This document shows, piece by piece, positions 51,533 to 60,756 of a stretch of DNA of 64,000 bases. Position 1 is the first letter of the stretch. The number at the start of each line of letters is the position of its first letter. Source of the stretch: Methyloversatilis thermotolerans (lineage in GTDB: Bacteria; Pseudomonadota; Gammaproteobacteria; Burkholderiales; Rhodocyclaceae). Location: assembly GCF_000372885.1 (NCBI RefSeq), contig NZ_KB889967.1:1367215-1431214 (forward strand), read 5' to 3'. Position numbers and translations under genes: made by a program. Under the pieces are notes generated by a model that saw only the letters and a program-made list of their open reading frames with translations, made no database searches and was not told where the DNA came from.

Positions 51533-52575
51533 AGATCTATACCCCGCAGCGCGCGCTGTTCTTGATGGGCCTGGTCATCATCGGGCTCGTCTGGGCGCTC
51601 ATCTACTTCGCGCGTGACGAGTTGAGGCTGCATGACGCGGCAGAGGATGAGCTGCGCCCGCCGTCGCTGGTCGAGCGCGACGAGAGCGGCATGCCGAGCG
51701 TGCGCCTGACACCGGCGGCGCAGAAGGCCAGCGGCATAGAGATTGCGCAGCCGCTCGCGGTGCGGGCCGGTATGGAACGCGAGGCGCAGGCCGCCGTGCT
51801 CGATGTCGAACCGCTGTTCGCGCTGCGCGCCCAGGCGCAGGAGGCGCGCGCCGAAACGGTGCGGCTGGCTGCTCAGCTTGCGCGTTCGGAAAATGAACGC
51901 GCACGCGTGCAGGCATTGTTCGACGATGACCGGAATGCCTCCGAACGCGCCCTGCAGACGGCGCGCAGCCAGGTCGAACAGGACCGTGCCGCCGTTCAGG
52001 CGGCGCGCGCGCGTGAAGGCGGTCTGCAGGCCAGTCTGCGTCAGGGCTGGGGCACGCTCGGCACGATGGGCGACGAGGACGGCGGACACCCCGATCTGCA
52101 GGCGCTGGCGCAGCGTCGCGCCTCGCTGGTCGCCGTGGCCTTGCGCGGCGAAGGGGACATCCCGGTGCAGATGCAGTTGCGACTGCCGGATGGATCGGAC
52201 CTGATCGATGCGCGACGTATCGGCCCCGCGCCGCGCAACCTGTCGTTCGCTGCCGGAGAGACCTGGCTCTACCGCACCGAACGCGCGCTGCCGAGCGGCC
52301 TGCGGCTGGCTGCACGCGGCATCACCGGCAGCGAGCTGATGCACCTGGTGCCGAACAGCGCGGTGGTCTGGTACGCCGGTCTGCCATGGATCTATGTGCG
52401 CGATGACGACGAACCGGAGGAGTTCATCCGCCAGGCGCTGCCCGCCGAATCGCAACGGCCCGATGGATGGCTCGCGCCCTCGCTCGAGGACGACGCGCGC
52501 ATCGTCACCCGCGGCGCGCAGCTGCTGCTGTCTGAGGAACTCAAGCATTCGCTGGCGGACGAGAACGATGACTGA
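51529..52575 (+). CDS. RND efflux periplasmic adaptor (MFP-like)
   Basis: A 348-residue adaptor. An N-terminal membrane anchor (LFLMGLVIIGLVWALIYFAR) replaces a cleaved signal. SVRLTPAAQKASGIEIAQPL is the typical MFP barrel start, a coiled-coil rich in Ala/Arg/Glu follows (about residues 95-165), and a beta-barrel with AGETWLYRTERALPSGLRLA precedes a short acidic C-terminus (EEFIRQALPAESQ). No lipoyl-type repeat is obvious and no histidine-rich metal site is seen. It overlaps the OEP gene by 4 bp and precedes the pump by 36 bp. Confidence 0.8.
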   Translation: MKIYTPQRALFLMGLVIIGLVWALIYFARDELRLHDAAEDELRPPSLVERDESGMPSVRLTPAAQKASGIEIAQPLAVRAGMEREAQAAVLDVEPLFALRAQAQEARAETVRLAAQLARSENERARVQALFDDDRNASERALQTARSQVEQDRAAVQAARAREGGLQASLRQGWGTLGTMGDEDGGHPDLQALAQRRASLVAVALRGEGDIPVQMQLRLPDGSDLIDARRIGPAPRNLSFAAGETWLYRTERALPSGLRLAARGITGSELMHLVPNSAVVWYAGLPWIYVRDDDEPEEFIRQALPAESQRPDGWLAPSLEDDARIVTRGAQLLLSEELKHSLADENDD

Positions 52576-52611
52576 GCGCACGCCCCGGTACGGACGCCCC
52601 GGAGACGCCCG

Positions 52612-55600
52612 GTGATCGCGGCCCTGGTGCGCTTTTCCGTCCGCCGGCCGGGCATCGTGCTGGCGCTCGCGCTGGTGGCCACGCTCTATGCCTTGAGCCG
52701 CCTGCCGCAGGCACGGCTCGACGTGTTTCCGGAATTCGCGCCGGCACAGGTCGTGATCCAGACGGAAGCGCCCGGCCTGCCGGCCGATCTGGTCGAAGCG
52801 AGGGTGACCACGCCGATCGAGGCGGCGGTATCCGGCACCCGGGGCCTCAAGGAACTGCGCTCGCAATCGATTCCCGGCCTGTCCGTGGTCACCGTCATTT
52901 TCGACGAAAAGTCCGACGTATTCGTCAACCGGCAACTGATCGCAGAGCGGCTCACCACGCTGGGCGCTGCACTGCCGCCACGCGTAACACCGGTCATCAC
53001 GCCGCTCACCTCGTCCGCCTCGACATTGCTGGGCGTCGGCATCACGTCGCAACACCGGTCGCTGATGGACATGCGCTACCTGGTGGACTCGGTGGTCCGT
53101 CCTCACCTGCTGGCAGTACCCGGTGTGGCCGACGTGAACGTATTCGGAGGCGATGTCCGGCAATGGCAGATCCAGCTTGATCCATCGCGCTTGCGAGCCC
53201 TGGGCGTCACGCTGGCCGACGTCGAGGCCGCCGCGCTCGGCGCCGCTTCGGTGACCGGTGCCGGCCATGTGGAGAACGAGAACCAGCGCCTGCTGATCGC
53301 CGTCGATGCCACCCCGGCCAGCGCGCGCGCGCTCGAGCTGCTGTCCATCACGCTGCCGGATGGCCGTACGCTGTCGCTGGGTGATCTCGGCAAGGTGCGC
53401 GAGGCCGCGGCGCCGTCGATCAGTGCGGCACAGATCGACGGCACGCCGGGCGTCTTCATGATGGTGCAGGGGCAACTGGGCGCGGATACGCTGGGCGTGA
53501 CCGTGTTGCTGGAAAAAGCGCTCGCTGAACTGGCACCGCTGCTCGAACGCGAACAGCTCACGCTGCACCCGGCCCTGTTCCGGCCCGCCAACTTCATCGA
53601 AACCGCGCTCGGCAACGTCCGCGCCGACGTGCTGATCGGCGCCGCGCTGGTCATCGTCGTGCTGTTCCTGTTCCTGTACAACATCCGCACCGCGCTCATT
53701 TCGGCAACCGCCATCCCGCTGTCGCTGCTGGCCGCCGTGCTTGCCTTGCTCGAGGCCGGCGCCAGCCTGAACATCATGGTGCTGGGCGGCCTGGCCATCG
53801 CGCTCGGCGAGGTGGTGGACGACGCCATCATCGACTGCGAGAACATCTATCGCCGCCTGCGCGAGAACCGCCATCTGGGCTCGCCGGTAGCGACCTGGAA
53901 GGTGGTATTCGATGCATCGATGGAGGTGCGCAGCTCTGTCGTCTACGCCACTTTCATCGTCGCACTGGTATTCGTTCCGCTGCTCACGCTGTCCGGCGTG
54001 GCCGGCAAGCTTTTCGCGCCGCTGGGCACCGCCTACATCCTGGCCATCCTGGCGTCGCTGCTGGTGGCGCTGACCGTCACGCCGGCCATGAGCTGGCTGC
54101 TGCTCGGCCGGAGCGAACTGCCGGACGATGACCCGCCGCTGATACGCTGGCTGCGGCCGCATTACGAGCGGACGCTGCGCCGCATCGAGCGGCGCCCGCA
54201 CGGCGTGATCACCGCGGTCATGCTGCTGCTCACGGCCGGCATCGGCGTGCTGCCGCTGTTCGGCGGCGAGTTCATTCCGCCGCTGCGCGAGGGCCACTAC
54301 ATCGTCCACCTGTCCACCATTCCGGGCACGGCTCCCGGCGAAGTGCTGCGCGTAGGACAGCGGGTGACCGAGAAAATCCTCGCCATCGACGGCGTGAAGT
54401 CGGTCGCGCAGTGGGTCGGTCGCGCACAGAACGGCGCAGATCCGTTCGGGCCACACTACAGCGAGGTGGAAATCGAGATCGGTCCGCTCGACGCTGCCGA
54501 ACAGGCACGCATACTGGCCGACATCCGGCGCACCGTGACCGGCGACGACGGCGACCAGGACCGCCGCGACGAAGAGGCGCAGCAGACGCTCGGTTTCCCG
54601 GGGCTGTCCTTTTCGGTCAACACCTTCCTGACCGAGCGCATTGGCGAGACGGCGTCGGGCTTTCCCGCCACGCTGGTGGTACAGGTGTTCGGCAGCAATC
54701 TGGACCGCCTCGATGCGGACGCCGACGCCGTGGCACAGGCCCTGCAACGGGTACGCGGCGCCACCGACATACAGGTACTGGCGCCGCCGGGTACCCCGGA
54801 AATCGTGATCCGGCCGCGCCTGGACAAGCTCGCCGTCTGGCGTCTGTCGCCCGATGATGTGCTGCGGGCGGCACAGACCGCCTTCGCCGGTACCCGGGTG
54901 AGCGAGGTCTATCGCGGTCCGCTGCCCACGCCGGTCGTGGTGACGCTCGATCCGGCACACCGCCGCTCGCCCAACGAAGTCGGGCGCCTGCCGCTGCGTA
55001 CCCCGGACGGCCGTTTGATCGAGTTGCGCGACGTCGCCGACATCGCGCTCGAGAACGGTCGCTACAAAATCCTGCACGCGGGCGGAAAACGGGTTCAGAC
55101 CATCACCGCCAATCTGGCTGCGGGCCACGATCTCGCGCAATTCAACGACGACGTGCAGCGCGCGCTGCGCGAACACGTGAAGTTCAGTCCGGGCAGCTAC
55201 TACACGGTGACCGGTGCCGCCGAAGCGCAGGCGCGTGCGCGTCGGGAATTGCTCACCCACTCGCTGCTCGCCGCCGCCGCCATCGTCGTGCTGCTGATGC
55301 TGGCCTTCGGTCGCGCGCGCAATCTGGCCATCACTTTCGTGAACCTGCCCTTCGCGCTGATCGGCGGTGTACTCGCCGCGCTGGCCGGCGGCGGCTGGCT
55401 GTCGCTCGGCTCGGTGGTCGGCTTCGTCACACTGTTCGGCATCACGCTGCGCAACTCGATCATGCTGACGTCGCACTATCAGCATCTGGTCGGAACGGAG
55501 GGGCACCCGTGGAATCTCGATACCGCGGTGCTGGGCGCAGTGCAGCGCCTGCCTTCCATCCTGATGACCGCGCTGGTGACCGGCCTCGGACTGATGCCTC

Positions 55601-55755
55601 TGGTGCTGGGTTCAGGCGAGCCGGGACGCGAGATTGAAGGTCCGATGGCCGCCATCATTGTCGGCGGCCTCACCACATCCACCCTGCTCAACCTGCTGGT
55701 GCTGCCGACGCTGCTTCTGCACTATGGCCGCTTCGAACCCGATGAGGCGGCCTGA
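52612..55755 (+). CDS. RND-family efflux pump, heavy-metal (HME) type
   Basis: A 1047-residue inner-membrane RND transporter using a GTG start at 52612. Twelve TM segments with two large periplasmic loops; ARLDVFPEFAPAQVVIQTEA and GLPADLVEARVTTPIEAAVS are typical of CzcA/CusA. TM4 reads GGLAIALGEVVDDAIIDCEN, with Asp-Asp and Glu in place of the CzcA D-F-G-x-x-x-D pattern, and GVLPLFGGEFIPPLREGHYI follows. It probably exports a divalent or monovalent metal cation through the upstream OEP and adaptor. A metal sensor such as CueR or CzcR was not seen nearby. It is adjacent to ybbA on the opposite strand. Confidence 0.9.
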   Translation: MIAALVRFSVRRPGIVLALALVATLYALSRLPQARLDVFPEFAPAQVVIQTEAPGLPADLVEARVTTPIEAAVSGTRGLKELRSQSIPGLSVVTVIFDEKSDVFVNRQLIAERLTTLGAALPPRVTPVITPLTSSASTLLGVGITSQHRSLMDMRYLVDSVVRPHLLAVPGVADVNVFGGDVRQWQIQLDPSRLRALGVTLADVEAAALGAASVTGAGHVENENQRLLIAVDATPASARALELLSITLPDGRTLSLGDLGKVREAAAPSISAAQIDGTPGVFMMVQGQLGADTLGVTVLLEKALAELAPLLEREQLTLHPALFRPANFIETALGNVRADVLIGAALVIVVLFLFLYNIRTALISATAIPLSLLAAVLALLEAGASLNIMVLGGLAIALGEVVDDAIIDCENIYRRLRENRHLGSPVATWKVVFDASMEVRSSVVYATFIVALVFVPLLTLSGVAGKLFAPLGTAYILAILASLLVALTVTPAMSWLLLGRSELPDDDPPLIRWLRPHYERTLRRIERRPHGVITAVMLLLTAGIGVLPLFGGEFIPPLREGHYIVHLSTIPGTAPGEVLRVGQRVTEKILAIDGVKSVAQWVGRAQNGADPFGPHYSEVEIEIGPLDAAEQARILADIRRTVTGDDGDQDRRDEEAQQTLGFPGLSFSVNTFLTERIGETASGFPATLVVQVFGSNLDRLDADADAVAQALQRVRGATDIQVLAPPGTPEIVIRPRLDKLAVWRLSPDDVLRAAQTAFAGTRVSEVYRGPLPTPVVVTLDPAHRRSPNEVGRLPLRTPDGRLIELRDVADIALENGRYKILHAGGKRVQTITANLAAGHDLAQFNDDVQRALREHVKFSPGSYYTVTGAAEAQARARRELLTHSLLAAAAIVVLLMLAFGRARNLAITFVNLPFALIGGVLAALAGGGWLSLGSVVGFVTLFGITLRNSIMLTSHYQHLVGTEGHPWNLDTAVLGAVQRLPSILMTALVTGLGLMPLVLGSGEPGREIEGPMAAIIVGGLTTSTLLNLLVLPTLLLHYGRFEPDEAA

Positions 55756-55762
55756 ACGGCAC

Positions 55763-56458
55763 TCAGTCCTGCCCGACCATGCGGCCGGCGGCCAGCCGGA
55801 TGCGGCGGGCACAACGCCCCGCCAGCGCCTCGTCGTGCGTCACCAGTACCAGCGTCGTTCCCTGCTCGACATTCATGCTGAACATGAGATCGATCACCGC
55901 CGCGCCAGTCACCGCATCCAGATTGCCGGTCGGCTCGTCCGCCAGCAGCAGCCGCGGCTGCGGTGCGAAGGCGCGCGCCAGCGCCACCCGCTGCTGCTCG
56001 CCGCCGGAGAGCTGGCGCGGATAGTGATGCAGCCGGCCACCCAACCCCACCCGCTCGAGCAAAGCCGCGGACCGCTGTCTCGCCTGCTCCGCTTCGGCCA
56101 GTTCCAGCGGCAGCATCACGTTTTCCAGCGCGGTGAGCGCGGGCAGCAACTGGAAGGACTGGAATACGAAACCGACGTGCTCTCCGCGCAGCCGTGCGCG
56201 CTGATCCTCGTCGAGCGCGAAAATGTCCTGCCCGCCGATGCGAACCGAACCGGCGCTCGGCAGGTCCAGACCGGCAAGCAGTCCGAGCAGCGTGGACTTG
56301 CCGGAGCCGCTTGCGCCCACGATGGCCAGCGCTTCGCCGGACTGCACCGAGAAGGCGATATCCTCGAGTATGCGCAGCGGCTCGCCGCCGCTGCTCACCT
56401 GTTTGCCCAATCCGCTCACCTCGAGCAGGGGCTGCTGAACCGGAGTGTCTGCGTGCAT
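55763..56458 (-). CDS. ybbA: ABC transporter ATP-binding protein YbbA-like (LolD/MacB family)
   Basis: A 231-residue ATPase: Walker A GASGSGKSTLLG near residue 50, the Q-loop in FVFQSFQLLPALTALENVML, signature LSGGEQQRVALARAF, Walker B LLLADEPTGNLD and the H-loop LVLVTHDEALAGR. The LPALTALENVMLPLEL pattern is of the MacB/LolD export class, whose partners are ABC3/FtsX-type permeases, but none is adjacent here. The start codon is shared head to head with tesA: ybbA starts at 56458 (complement) and tesA at 56457, as in E. coli where ybbA and tesA are divergent neighbours. It ends 8 bp from the RND gene stop. Confidence 0.9.
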   Translation of the reverse strand: MHADTPVQQPLLEVSGLGKQVSSGGEPLRILEDIAFSVQSGEALAIVGASGSGKSTLLGLLAGLDLPSAGSVRIGGQDIFALDEDQRARLRGEHVGFVFQSFQLLPALTALENVMLPLELAEAEQARQRSAALLERVGLGGRLHHYPRQLSGGEQQRVALARAFAPQPRLLLADEPTGNLDAVTGAAVIDLMFSMNVEQGTTLVLVTHDEALAGRCARRIRLAAGRMVGQD

Positions 56459-57083
56459 GAATAAGCTGTTCGTCTTTCTGTTATGTGTGTGTTGCCAGAT
56501 CGGCCTGAGCGCCCACGCGCAGACGATACTGGTCGTGGGTGACAGCCTGTCGGCCGGTTACGGGCTGCGTCAGCAGGAGGCCTGGCCGGTGCTGCTCGGC
56601 GAACGCGTGAAGCAGGCCGGATATCCGCACGTCGTCGTGAACGCCAGCACCAGCGGCGACACGACGGCAAACGGATTGTCGCGCATCGATGCCGCGCTGT
56701 CCGCACATCGCCCGTCGGTGGTCATTCTTGCGCTGGGCGCCAACGACGGTCTGCGCGGGCAGCCGCTGAAGGCCATGCAGGGCAATCTTGACGCGATGGC
56801 GAGCAAGGCCTCCGCCGTCGGCGCCCGCGTGCTGATCGCCGGCATGCAGTTGCCGCCGAACTACGGCCCCGATTACACGCAAAAGTTCTTCGCCACCTTC
56901 GCAACCGTGGCGCGCGCCCACAAGGCCGGCTACCTGCCCTTCCTGCTGGACGGCTTCGCCACCGATCGGGCCAGCTTCCAGAGTGACGGCATCCATCCGG
57001 TTGCCGCCGCGCAGCCGCGCATCGTCGACAACATCTGGCCGGTACTCAGGCCACTGCTCGGCAAACCGGTCGCCGGACGTTGA
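56457..57083 (+). CDS. tesA: Arylesterase/acyl-CoA thioesterase I TesA (GDSL family)
   Basis: A 208-residue periplasmic SGNH hydrolase. Signal peptide MNKLFVFLLCVCCQIGLSAH, then ILVVGDSLSAGYGL (catalytic Ser in GDSL block I), VVVNASTSGDTTANGLSRI (block II Gly), VVILALGANDGLRGQPLKAM (block III Asn) and DGIHPVAAAQPRIV (Asp and His). Length fits TesA. The ATG at 56457 is preferred; an alternative GTG lies 12 bp upstream inside ybbA. It overlaps the ybbA start on the opposite strand by 2 bp, so its promoter must lie within ybbA. Confidence 0.93.
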   Translation: MNKLFVFLLCVCCQIGLSAHAQTILVVGDSLSAGYGLRQQEAWPVLLGERVKQAGYPHVVVNASTSGDTTANGLSRIDAALSAHRPSVVILALGANDGLRGQPLKAMQGNLDAMASKASAVGARVLIAGMQLPPNYGPDYTQKFFATFATVARAHKAGYLPFLLDGFATDRASFQSDGIHPVAAAQPRIVDNIWPVLRPLLGKPVAGR

Positions 57084-57096
57084 AGGAGGCGCCCGC

Positions 57097-58209
57097 ATGA
57101 ATGCCCCGCGCCGCCCCGCCGGCATCGCCCGCATCGGCGAACTGCAGGGCTTCGACATGATCATCGATACGCGCTCGCCGGCCGAATTCGCGCTCGACCA
57201 CATGCCCGGCGCCATCAACTGTCCCGCACTGGACGACGCGCAGCGCGCCGAAATCGGCACCTTGTACAAGCAGGTATCGCCCTTCGTCGCCCGTCGGCGC
57301 GGTGCCGCGCTGGTGGCCATCAATATCGGCCGCCATCTGCTGGACCGGTTCCAGGACGAAGGACCGGACTGGCGCCCCCTCATCTACTGCTGGCGCGGCG
57401 GCCGGCGCAGCGGCGCCTTTGTCACCGTGTTCCGGCAGATCGGCTGGGACGCGCACCAGCTCGAAGGCGGCTACAAGTCCTACCGCCGCTCGGTGCTGGA
57501 AGCGCTGGCCACGCTGCCCGGGCGCTTCCGCTTCCGGGTGATCAGCGGCCCGACCGGCAGCGGCAAGAGCCGACTGCTCGAACGGCTGGCCGCGCGCGGC
57601 GCACAGACGCTCGATCTGGAGGCGCTGGCCGCGCACAAGGGATCGGTGCTGGGCCGTCAGCCCGGCATGACCCAGCCTTCGCAGAAGCTGTTCGAATCCC
57701 GGCTGGTACACCGCCTGGCTGGACTGGACCCGGACCGTCCGGTTCATGTGGAAGCGGAAAGCAAGCGCGTCGGATTGATCACGCTGCCGCAGTCGCTGCT
57801 GGACGCCCTGCACAATGCACCGTGCGTGCGACTGGAACTGCCTGCGCCGGTACGCACCGAATTCCTGCTGCGCGATTACCGCTACATGATGGATGACGTG
57901 GAGAACCTGATCGGGCAACTTGCGCGACTGACCGAATTGCGCGGCCGCGAAACGGTGACGCGCTGGAGCGATCTGGCGCGCGCCGGGCGCTGGACGGAAC
58001 TGGTGACCGACCTGCTGGCCTCGCACTACGACCCGCTGTACGCACGCTCGCAGGGCGGGCGCTTCCGGCAGCATGCAGACGCCCCCGTCCTCACCGTCGA
58101 CCGCGTTGACGATGCCGGGCTGGATACGCTCGTCGATCAGGTGCTGGCGCTGGATGGCGGCAAGCGGCCGGCGTCCGCGTCGCCGGCCGTGATCGCGCAA
58201 ATGCGCTGA
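57097..58209 (+). CDS. mnmH: tRNA 2-selenouridine synthase MnmH (SelU)
   Basis: A 370-residue enzyme that replaces the sulfur of 2-thiouridine-34 in tRNA with selenium from selenophosphate. The N-terminal rhodanese-like domain has DTRSPAEFALDHMPGAINCP and the active-site Cys98 in IYCWRGGRRSGA. A P-loop domain follows (GPTGSGKSRLLER, residues 151-163), with LDLEALAAHKGSVLGRQPGM and VHVEAESKRVGLITLPQSLL. The start is supported by GAAGGAGGC. It works with selD at 16229 and provides a reason for selenide kinase in this genome. Its last 73 bp overlap the convergent methyltransferase gene. Confidence 0.94.
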   Translation: MNAPRRPAGIARIGELQGFDMIIDTRSPAEFALDHMPGAINCPALDDAQRAEIGTLYKQVSPFVARRRGAALVAINIGRHLLDRFQDEGPDWRPLIYCWRGGRRSGAFVTVFRQIGWDAHQLEGGYKSYRRSVLEALATLPGRFRFRVISGPTGSGKSRLLERLAARGAQTLDLEALAAHKGSVLGRQPGMTQPSQKLFESRLVHRLAGLDPDRPVHVEAESKRVGLITLPQSLLDALHNAPCVRLELPAPVRTEFLLRDYRYMMDDVENLIGQLARLTELRGRETVTRWSDLARAGRWTELVTDLLASHYDPLYARSQGGRFRQHADAPVLTVDRVDDAGLDTLVDQVLALDGGKRPASASPAVIAQMR

Positions 58210-58727
58210 ACCACCGCCGGGGACGGCCGGTCCACCCGCCCCTGTTCGAATGCCATCACCCGGCCCCAGCCCCGCGCCCAGTCGTACAGCTCATCCGGAT
58301 GCAGCAGAAAATCGGGACTGGATGGCTTGCCCAGGCGTTCATTGCCCGCCATGAAGGTTTCGTAGATGAGCATGCCGCCCGGCCGCAGCAGGTCGGCGAG
58401 CCAGCCCAGCCGCGGCCGGAACAGATAGCGCGTCACCACCACGGCATCGAAGCCCGCGCGTTCGCCGCCCTCGGCCGACCACGGCCACACACCGTTTTCA
58501 AGATCGACGCACAGCGTATCCACGCCGGTTACGTCGTGCAGCGTGGCCAGCGCCTGCGCGTCGCGGTCAACCGCCAGCACATGCGCCCCGTGCCCCGCCA
58601 GCCAGCGCGCGTGACGGCCACTGCCCGACGCGTAGTCGAGCACACGGGCGCCCCGCGGCAGCAGACCGGAAAAACGGACCACCCAGTCCGATGGAGGCGC
58701 TGGCTGAAAGTGTGAATGAGACGGCAT
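58137..58727 (-). CDS. SAM-dependent methyltransferase (TehB/thiopurine-like)
   Basis: A 196-residue class I methyltransferase: GARVLDYASGSGRHARWLAG (SAM motif I, D-x-A-S-G-S-G-R-H-A), LAVDRDAQALATL, DAVVVTRYLFRPRLGWLADL and LRPGGMLIYETFMAGNERLG. This is the pattern of TehB-like and related methyltransferases, and it lacks the zinc or tellurite-specific insertion. The YETFMAGNE motif is widespread in uncharacterised proteobacterial homologues. It is convergent with mnmH, overlapping its 3' end by 73 bp. Confidence 0.8.
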   Translation of the reverse strand: MPSHSHFQPAPPSDWVVRFSGLLPRGARVLDYASGSGRHARWLAGHGAHVLAVDRDAQALATLHDVTGVDTLCVDLENGVWPWSAEGGERAGFDAVVVTRYLFRPRLGWLADLLRPGGMLIYETFMAGNERLGKPSSPDFLLHPDELYDWARGWGRVMAFEQGRVDRPSPAVVQRICAITAGDADAGRLPPSSAST

Positions 58728-58849
58728 CGCGGGCTCTTATTCGGGGTTCAGGCAATATTGCGGACACATTATGATCGATGGCAGGAGTGGGGTCTCCGCA
58801 TCCCGGACACACGGGCACCCGATGGACGGAAGGCTCTCCAAGGACACGA

Positions 58850-60556
58850 ATGCCCCTCAAGAAGGATTTGGCGGCGCCCTTTGCGGGTGCAAGGACCTCG
58901 CTGCTGTGGCGGGCGATGCCGCTCGCCCTGATTGCCGGCGTGCTGGCCGGCACCGAATCGCTGCCCATCGGACTGGCCGTGTTCGCGATGTGCATGGCCA
59001 TCATTTCCATCACCTTGCGCAACTTCGAACAGTTCGACGATCACGCCGAAGCGCAGCGCGTGGAAGCGGTGCGTCTGCGCGACTACACCGAACTTGCGAC
59101 GGACTGGCACTGGGAAACCGATGCCGAGCTGCGCATGCGTCACGCGCATGCCGAGGAACCGCTGCACACCCAGCTCGGGCTGCAGGCCGTCGCCGGGCGT
59201 CGCCTGTGGGAGATCGAAGGTCTGGCGCCGGTACATGGCGACTGGGAAGAATGCCATCGCCAGCTCGAACAGGGCCAGCCGCTGTGGCTGCATCTGGTGC
59301 TTCGCCTGCCCGATGGCGTTCTGCGCCACATCGAACTGCGAGGACGACCGGTGCGGAACCGGGACCGTCAGTTGGTCGGATATCGCGGCACCGGGCGCGA
59401 CGAAACCGCCTTCGTACAATCGACGCGCGCGCTTCGCGAACTGGAAACCCGCCACCGGGAAATGGTGAATCATCTGCGGGAAGTCGTGTTCCGCATCGAT
59501 GCGCGCGGCCGCTTCACCTATCTCAATCGGGCGTGGGAAGCGCTCACCGGCCAGCCGGTGAGCCAGGCGATCGGCCAGCGCGTGCTGCGCTGGCTCAGCA
59601 AGGACGAAGCGCGCTACCTGCTGTCACGGCTGGAGCCTCTGCTGCAGGGGCGTCGCGAATCCATGCAGATCGAAGTGCGCACCGGTACCGGCAGCGCATC
59701 GGCGCGCTGGCTGGAAATCGCCATCGGCGCCCGCTTCGATGCCGGCGGGAAGCTGGAAAGCCTGTCCGGCAGCATAGAAGACATCACCCAGCGCAAACAG
59801 GCCGAAGCCACGCTGTATGACCTGAATGCCGAGCTGGAGCGCCGCGTGAAGCGCCGCACCGCCGAACTGGAAGCGTCCAACCGGGAACTCGAATCCTTCT
59901 CGTATTCGGTGTCGCACGACCTGCGCAATCCACTGCGCGCCATCGACGGCTTTTCGCAGATCATCATCGAGGACTACGGTGACCGGCTCGACACGACCGC
60001 CCACAGCCACCTGAACCGCATACGCGCCGCATCGCAGAAACTGTCCGCACTGATCGACGACCTGCTGGAACTGGGCCGCCTCAGCCGCGCACCGATCAGC
60101 CGTACCGAAGTGGACATGTCCGCTCTGGCGCGCGCCATCATGCGCGACCTGCTGGCCGAATCGCCGGAGCGCGAAGGCAAGCTGGCCATCGGCACCCACC
60201 TGATGGCACGTGTGGATCCAGTGCTGGCGCGGGTCATGCTGGAGCACCTGCTGCGCAATGCCTGGAAATTCACCTCCGAGCGCACGCCGGCCGAAATCGA
60301 ATTCGACGCCCGTCTGCGCAACAGGGAAGTGGTGTTCCATATCCGCGACAATGGCGTGGGCTTCGACATGGCGCATGCCGCACAGTTGTTCAAGCCGTTC
60401 AACCGATTGCACGACCAGGGCGACCGCACGGGCACCGGCATCGGTCTGGCCACCGTCGCCCGCATCGTGTCACGCCACGGAGGACGCATCTGGGCCGAAG
60501 GCAGCCCGGGCAAGGGCGCGAGCTTTTTCTTCACGCTGCCGGATCCGGCAAACTGA
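58850..60556 (+). CDS. Membrane-anchored PAS sensor histidine kinase, orphan
   Basis: A 568-residue kinase from ATG 58850 (AAGGAC ribosome binding site). It begins with two TM helices (about residues 20-60: LIAGVLAGTESLPIGLAVFA). Two PAS-like domains follow (about 70-190 with ELATDWHWETDAELRMRHAH; about 205-320 with LREVVFRIDARGRFTYLNRA and SLSGSIEDITQRKQAEATL), then a coiled-coil. HisKA has FSYSVSHDLRNPLRAIDGFS. HATPase_c has RNAWKFTSERTPAEIEFDAR, DNGVGFDMAHAAQLFKPFN and GTGIGLATVARIVSRHGGRI. The SHDLRNPLRAIDGF box is that of phytochrome-like kinases. No response regulator is adjacent. Confidence 0.9.
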   Translation: MPLKKDLAAPFAGARTSLLWRAMPLALIAGVLAGTESLPIGLAVFAMCMAIISITLRNFEQFDDHAEAQRVEAVRLRDYTELATDWHWETDAELRMRHAHAEEPLHTQLGLQAVAGRRLWEIEGLAPVHGDWEECHRQLEQGQPLWLHLVLRLPDGVLRHIELRGRPVRNRDRQLVGYRGTGRDETAFVQSTRALRELETRHREMVNHLREVVFRIDARGRFTYLNRAWEALTGQPVSQAIGQRVLRWLSKDEARYLLSRLEPLLQGRRESMQIEVRTGTGSASARWLEIAIGARFDAGGKLESLSGSIEDITQRKQAEATLYDLNAELERRVKRRTAELEASNRELESFSYSVSHDLRNPLRAIDGFSQIIIEDYGDRLDTTAHSHLNRIRAASQKLSALIDDLLELGRLSRAPISRTEVDMSALARAIMRDLLAESPEREGKLAIGTHLMARVDPVLARVMLEHLLRNAWKFTSERTPAEIEFDARLRNREVVFHIRDNGVGFDMAHAAQLFKPFNRLHDQGDRTGTGIGLATVARIVSRHGGRIWAEGSPGKGASFFFTLPDPAN

Positions 60557-60756
60557 CGATCCGGCGACCCCGGCCGGCACGTTCCGTGCGGTGGCGCGAC
60601 TGTGGATGTCCGTAATCCGCACGATTGCTGCAATGCAATATACTGAGTCGGACGTCCTTTGCATGAAGGCCGCCCCACCCGCCTGGCGGGTCCGCGGGGT
60701 CTGCTCACTGAACTGTCCAGCCACACCGGACGCACGCATGGCGACGGGAGTTGACG

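Noticed and set aside
51352-55506. A 1384-codon open frame on the minus strand
   Set aside because: It lies antisense to the well-supported RND efflux operon; its translation is Arg/His/Gln-rich without domain motifs. High-GC coding DNA commonly leaves such an antisense frame open.
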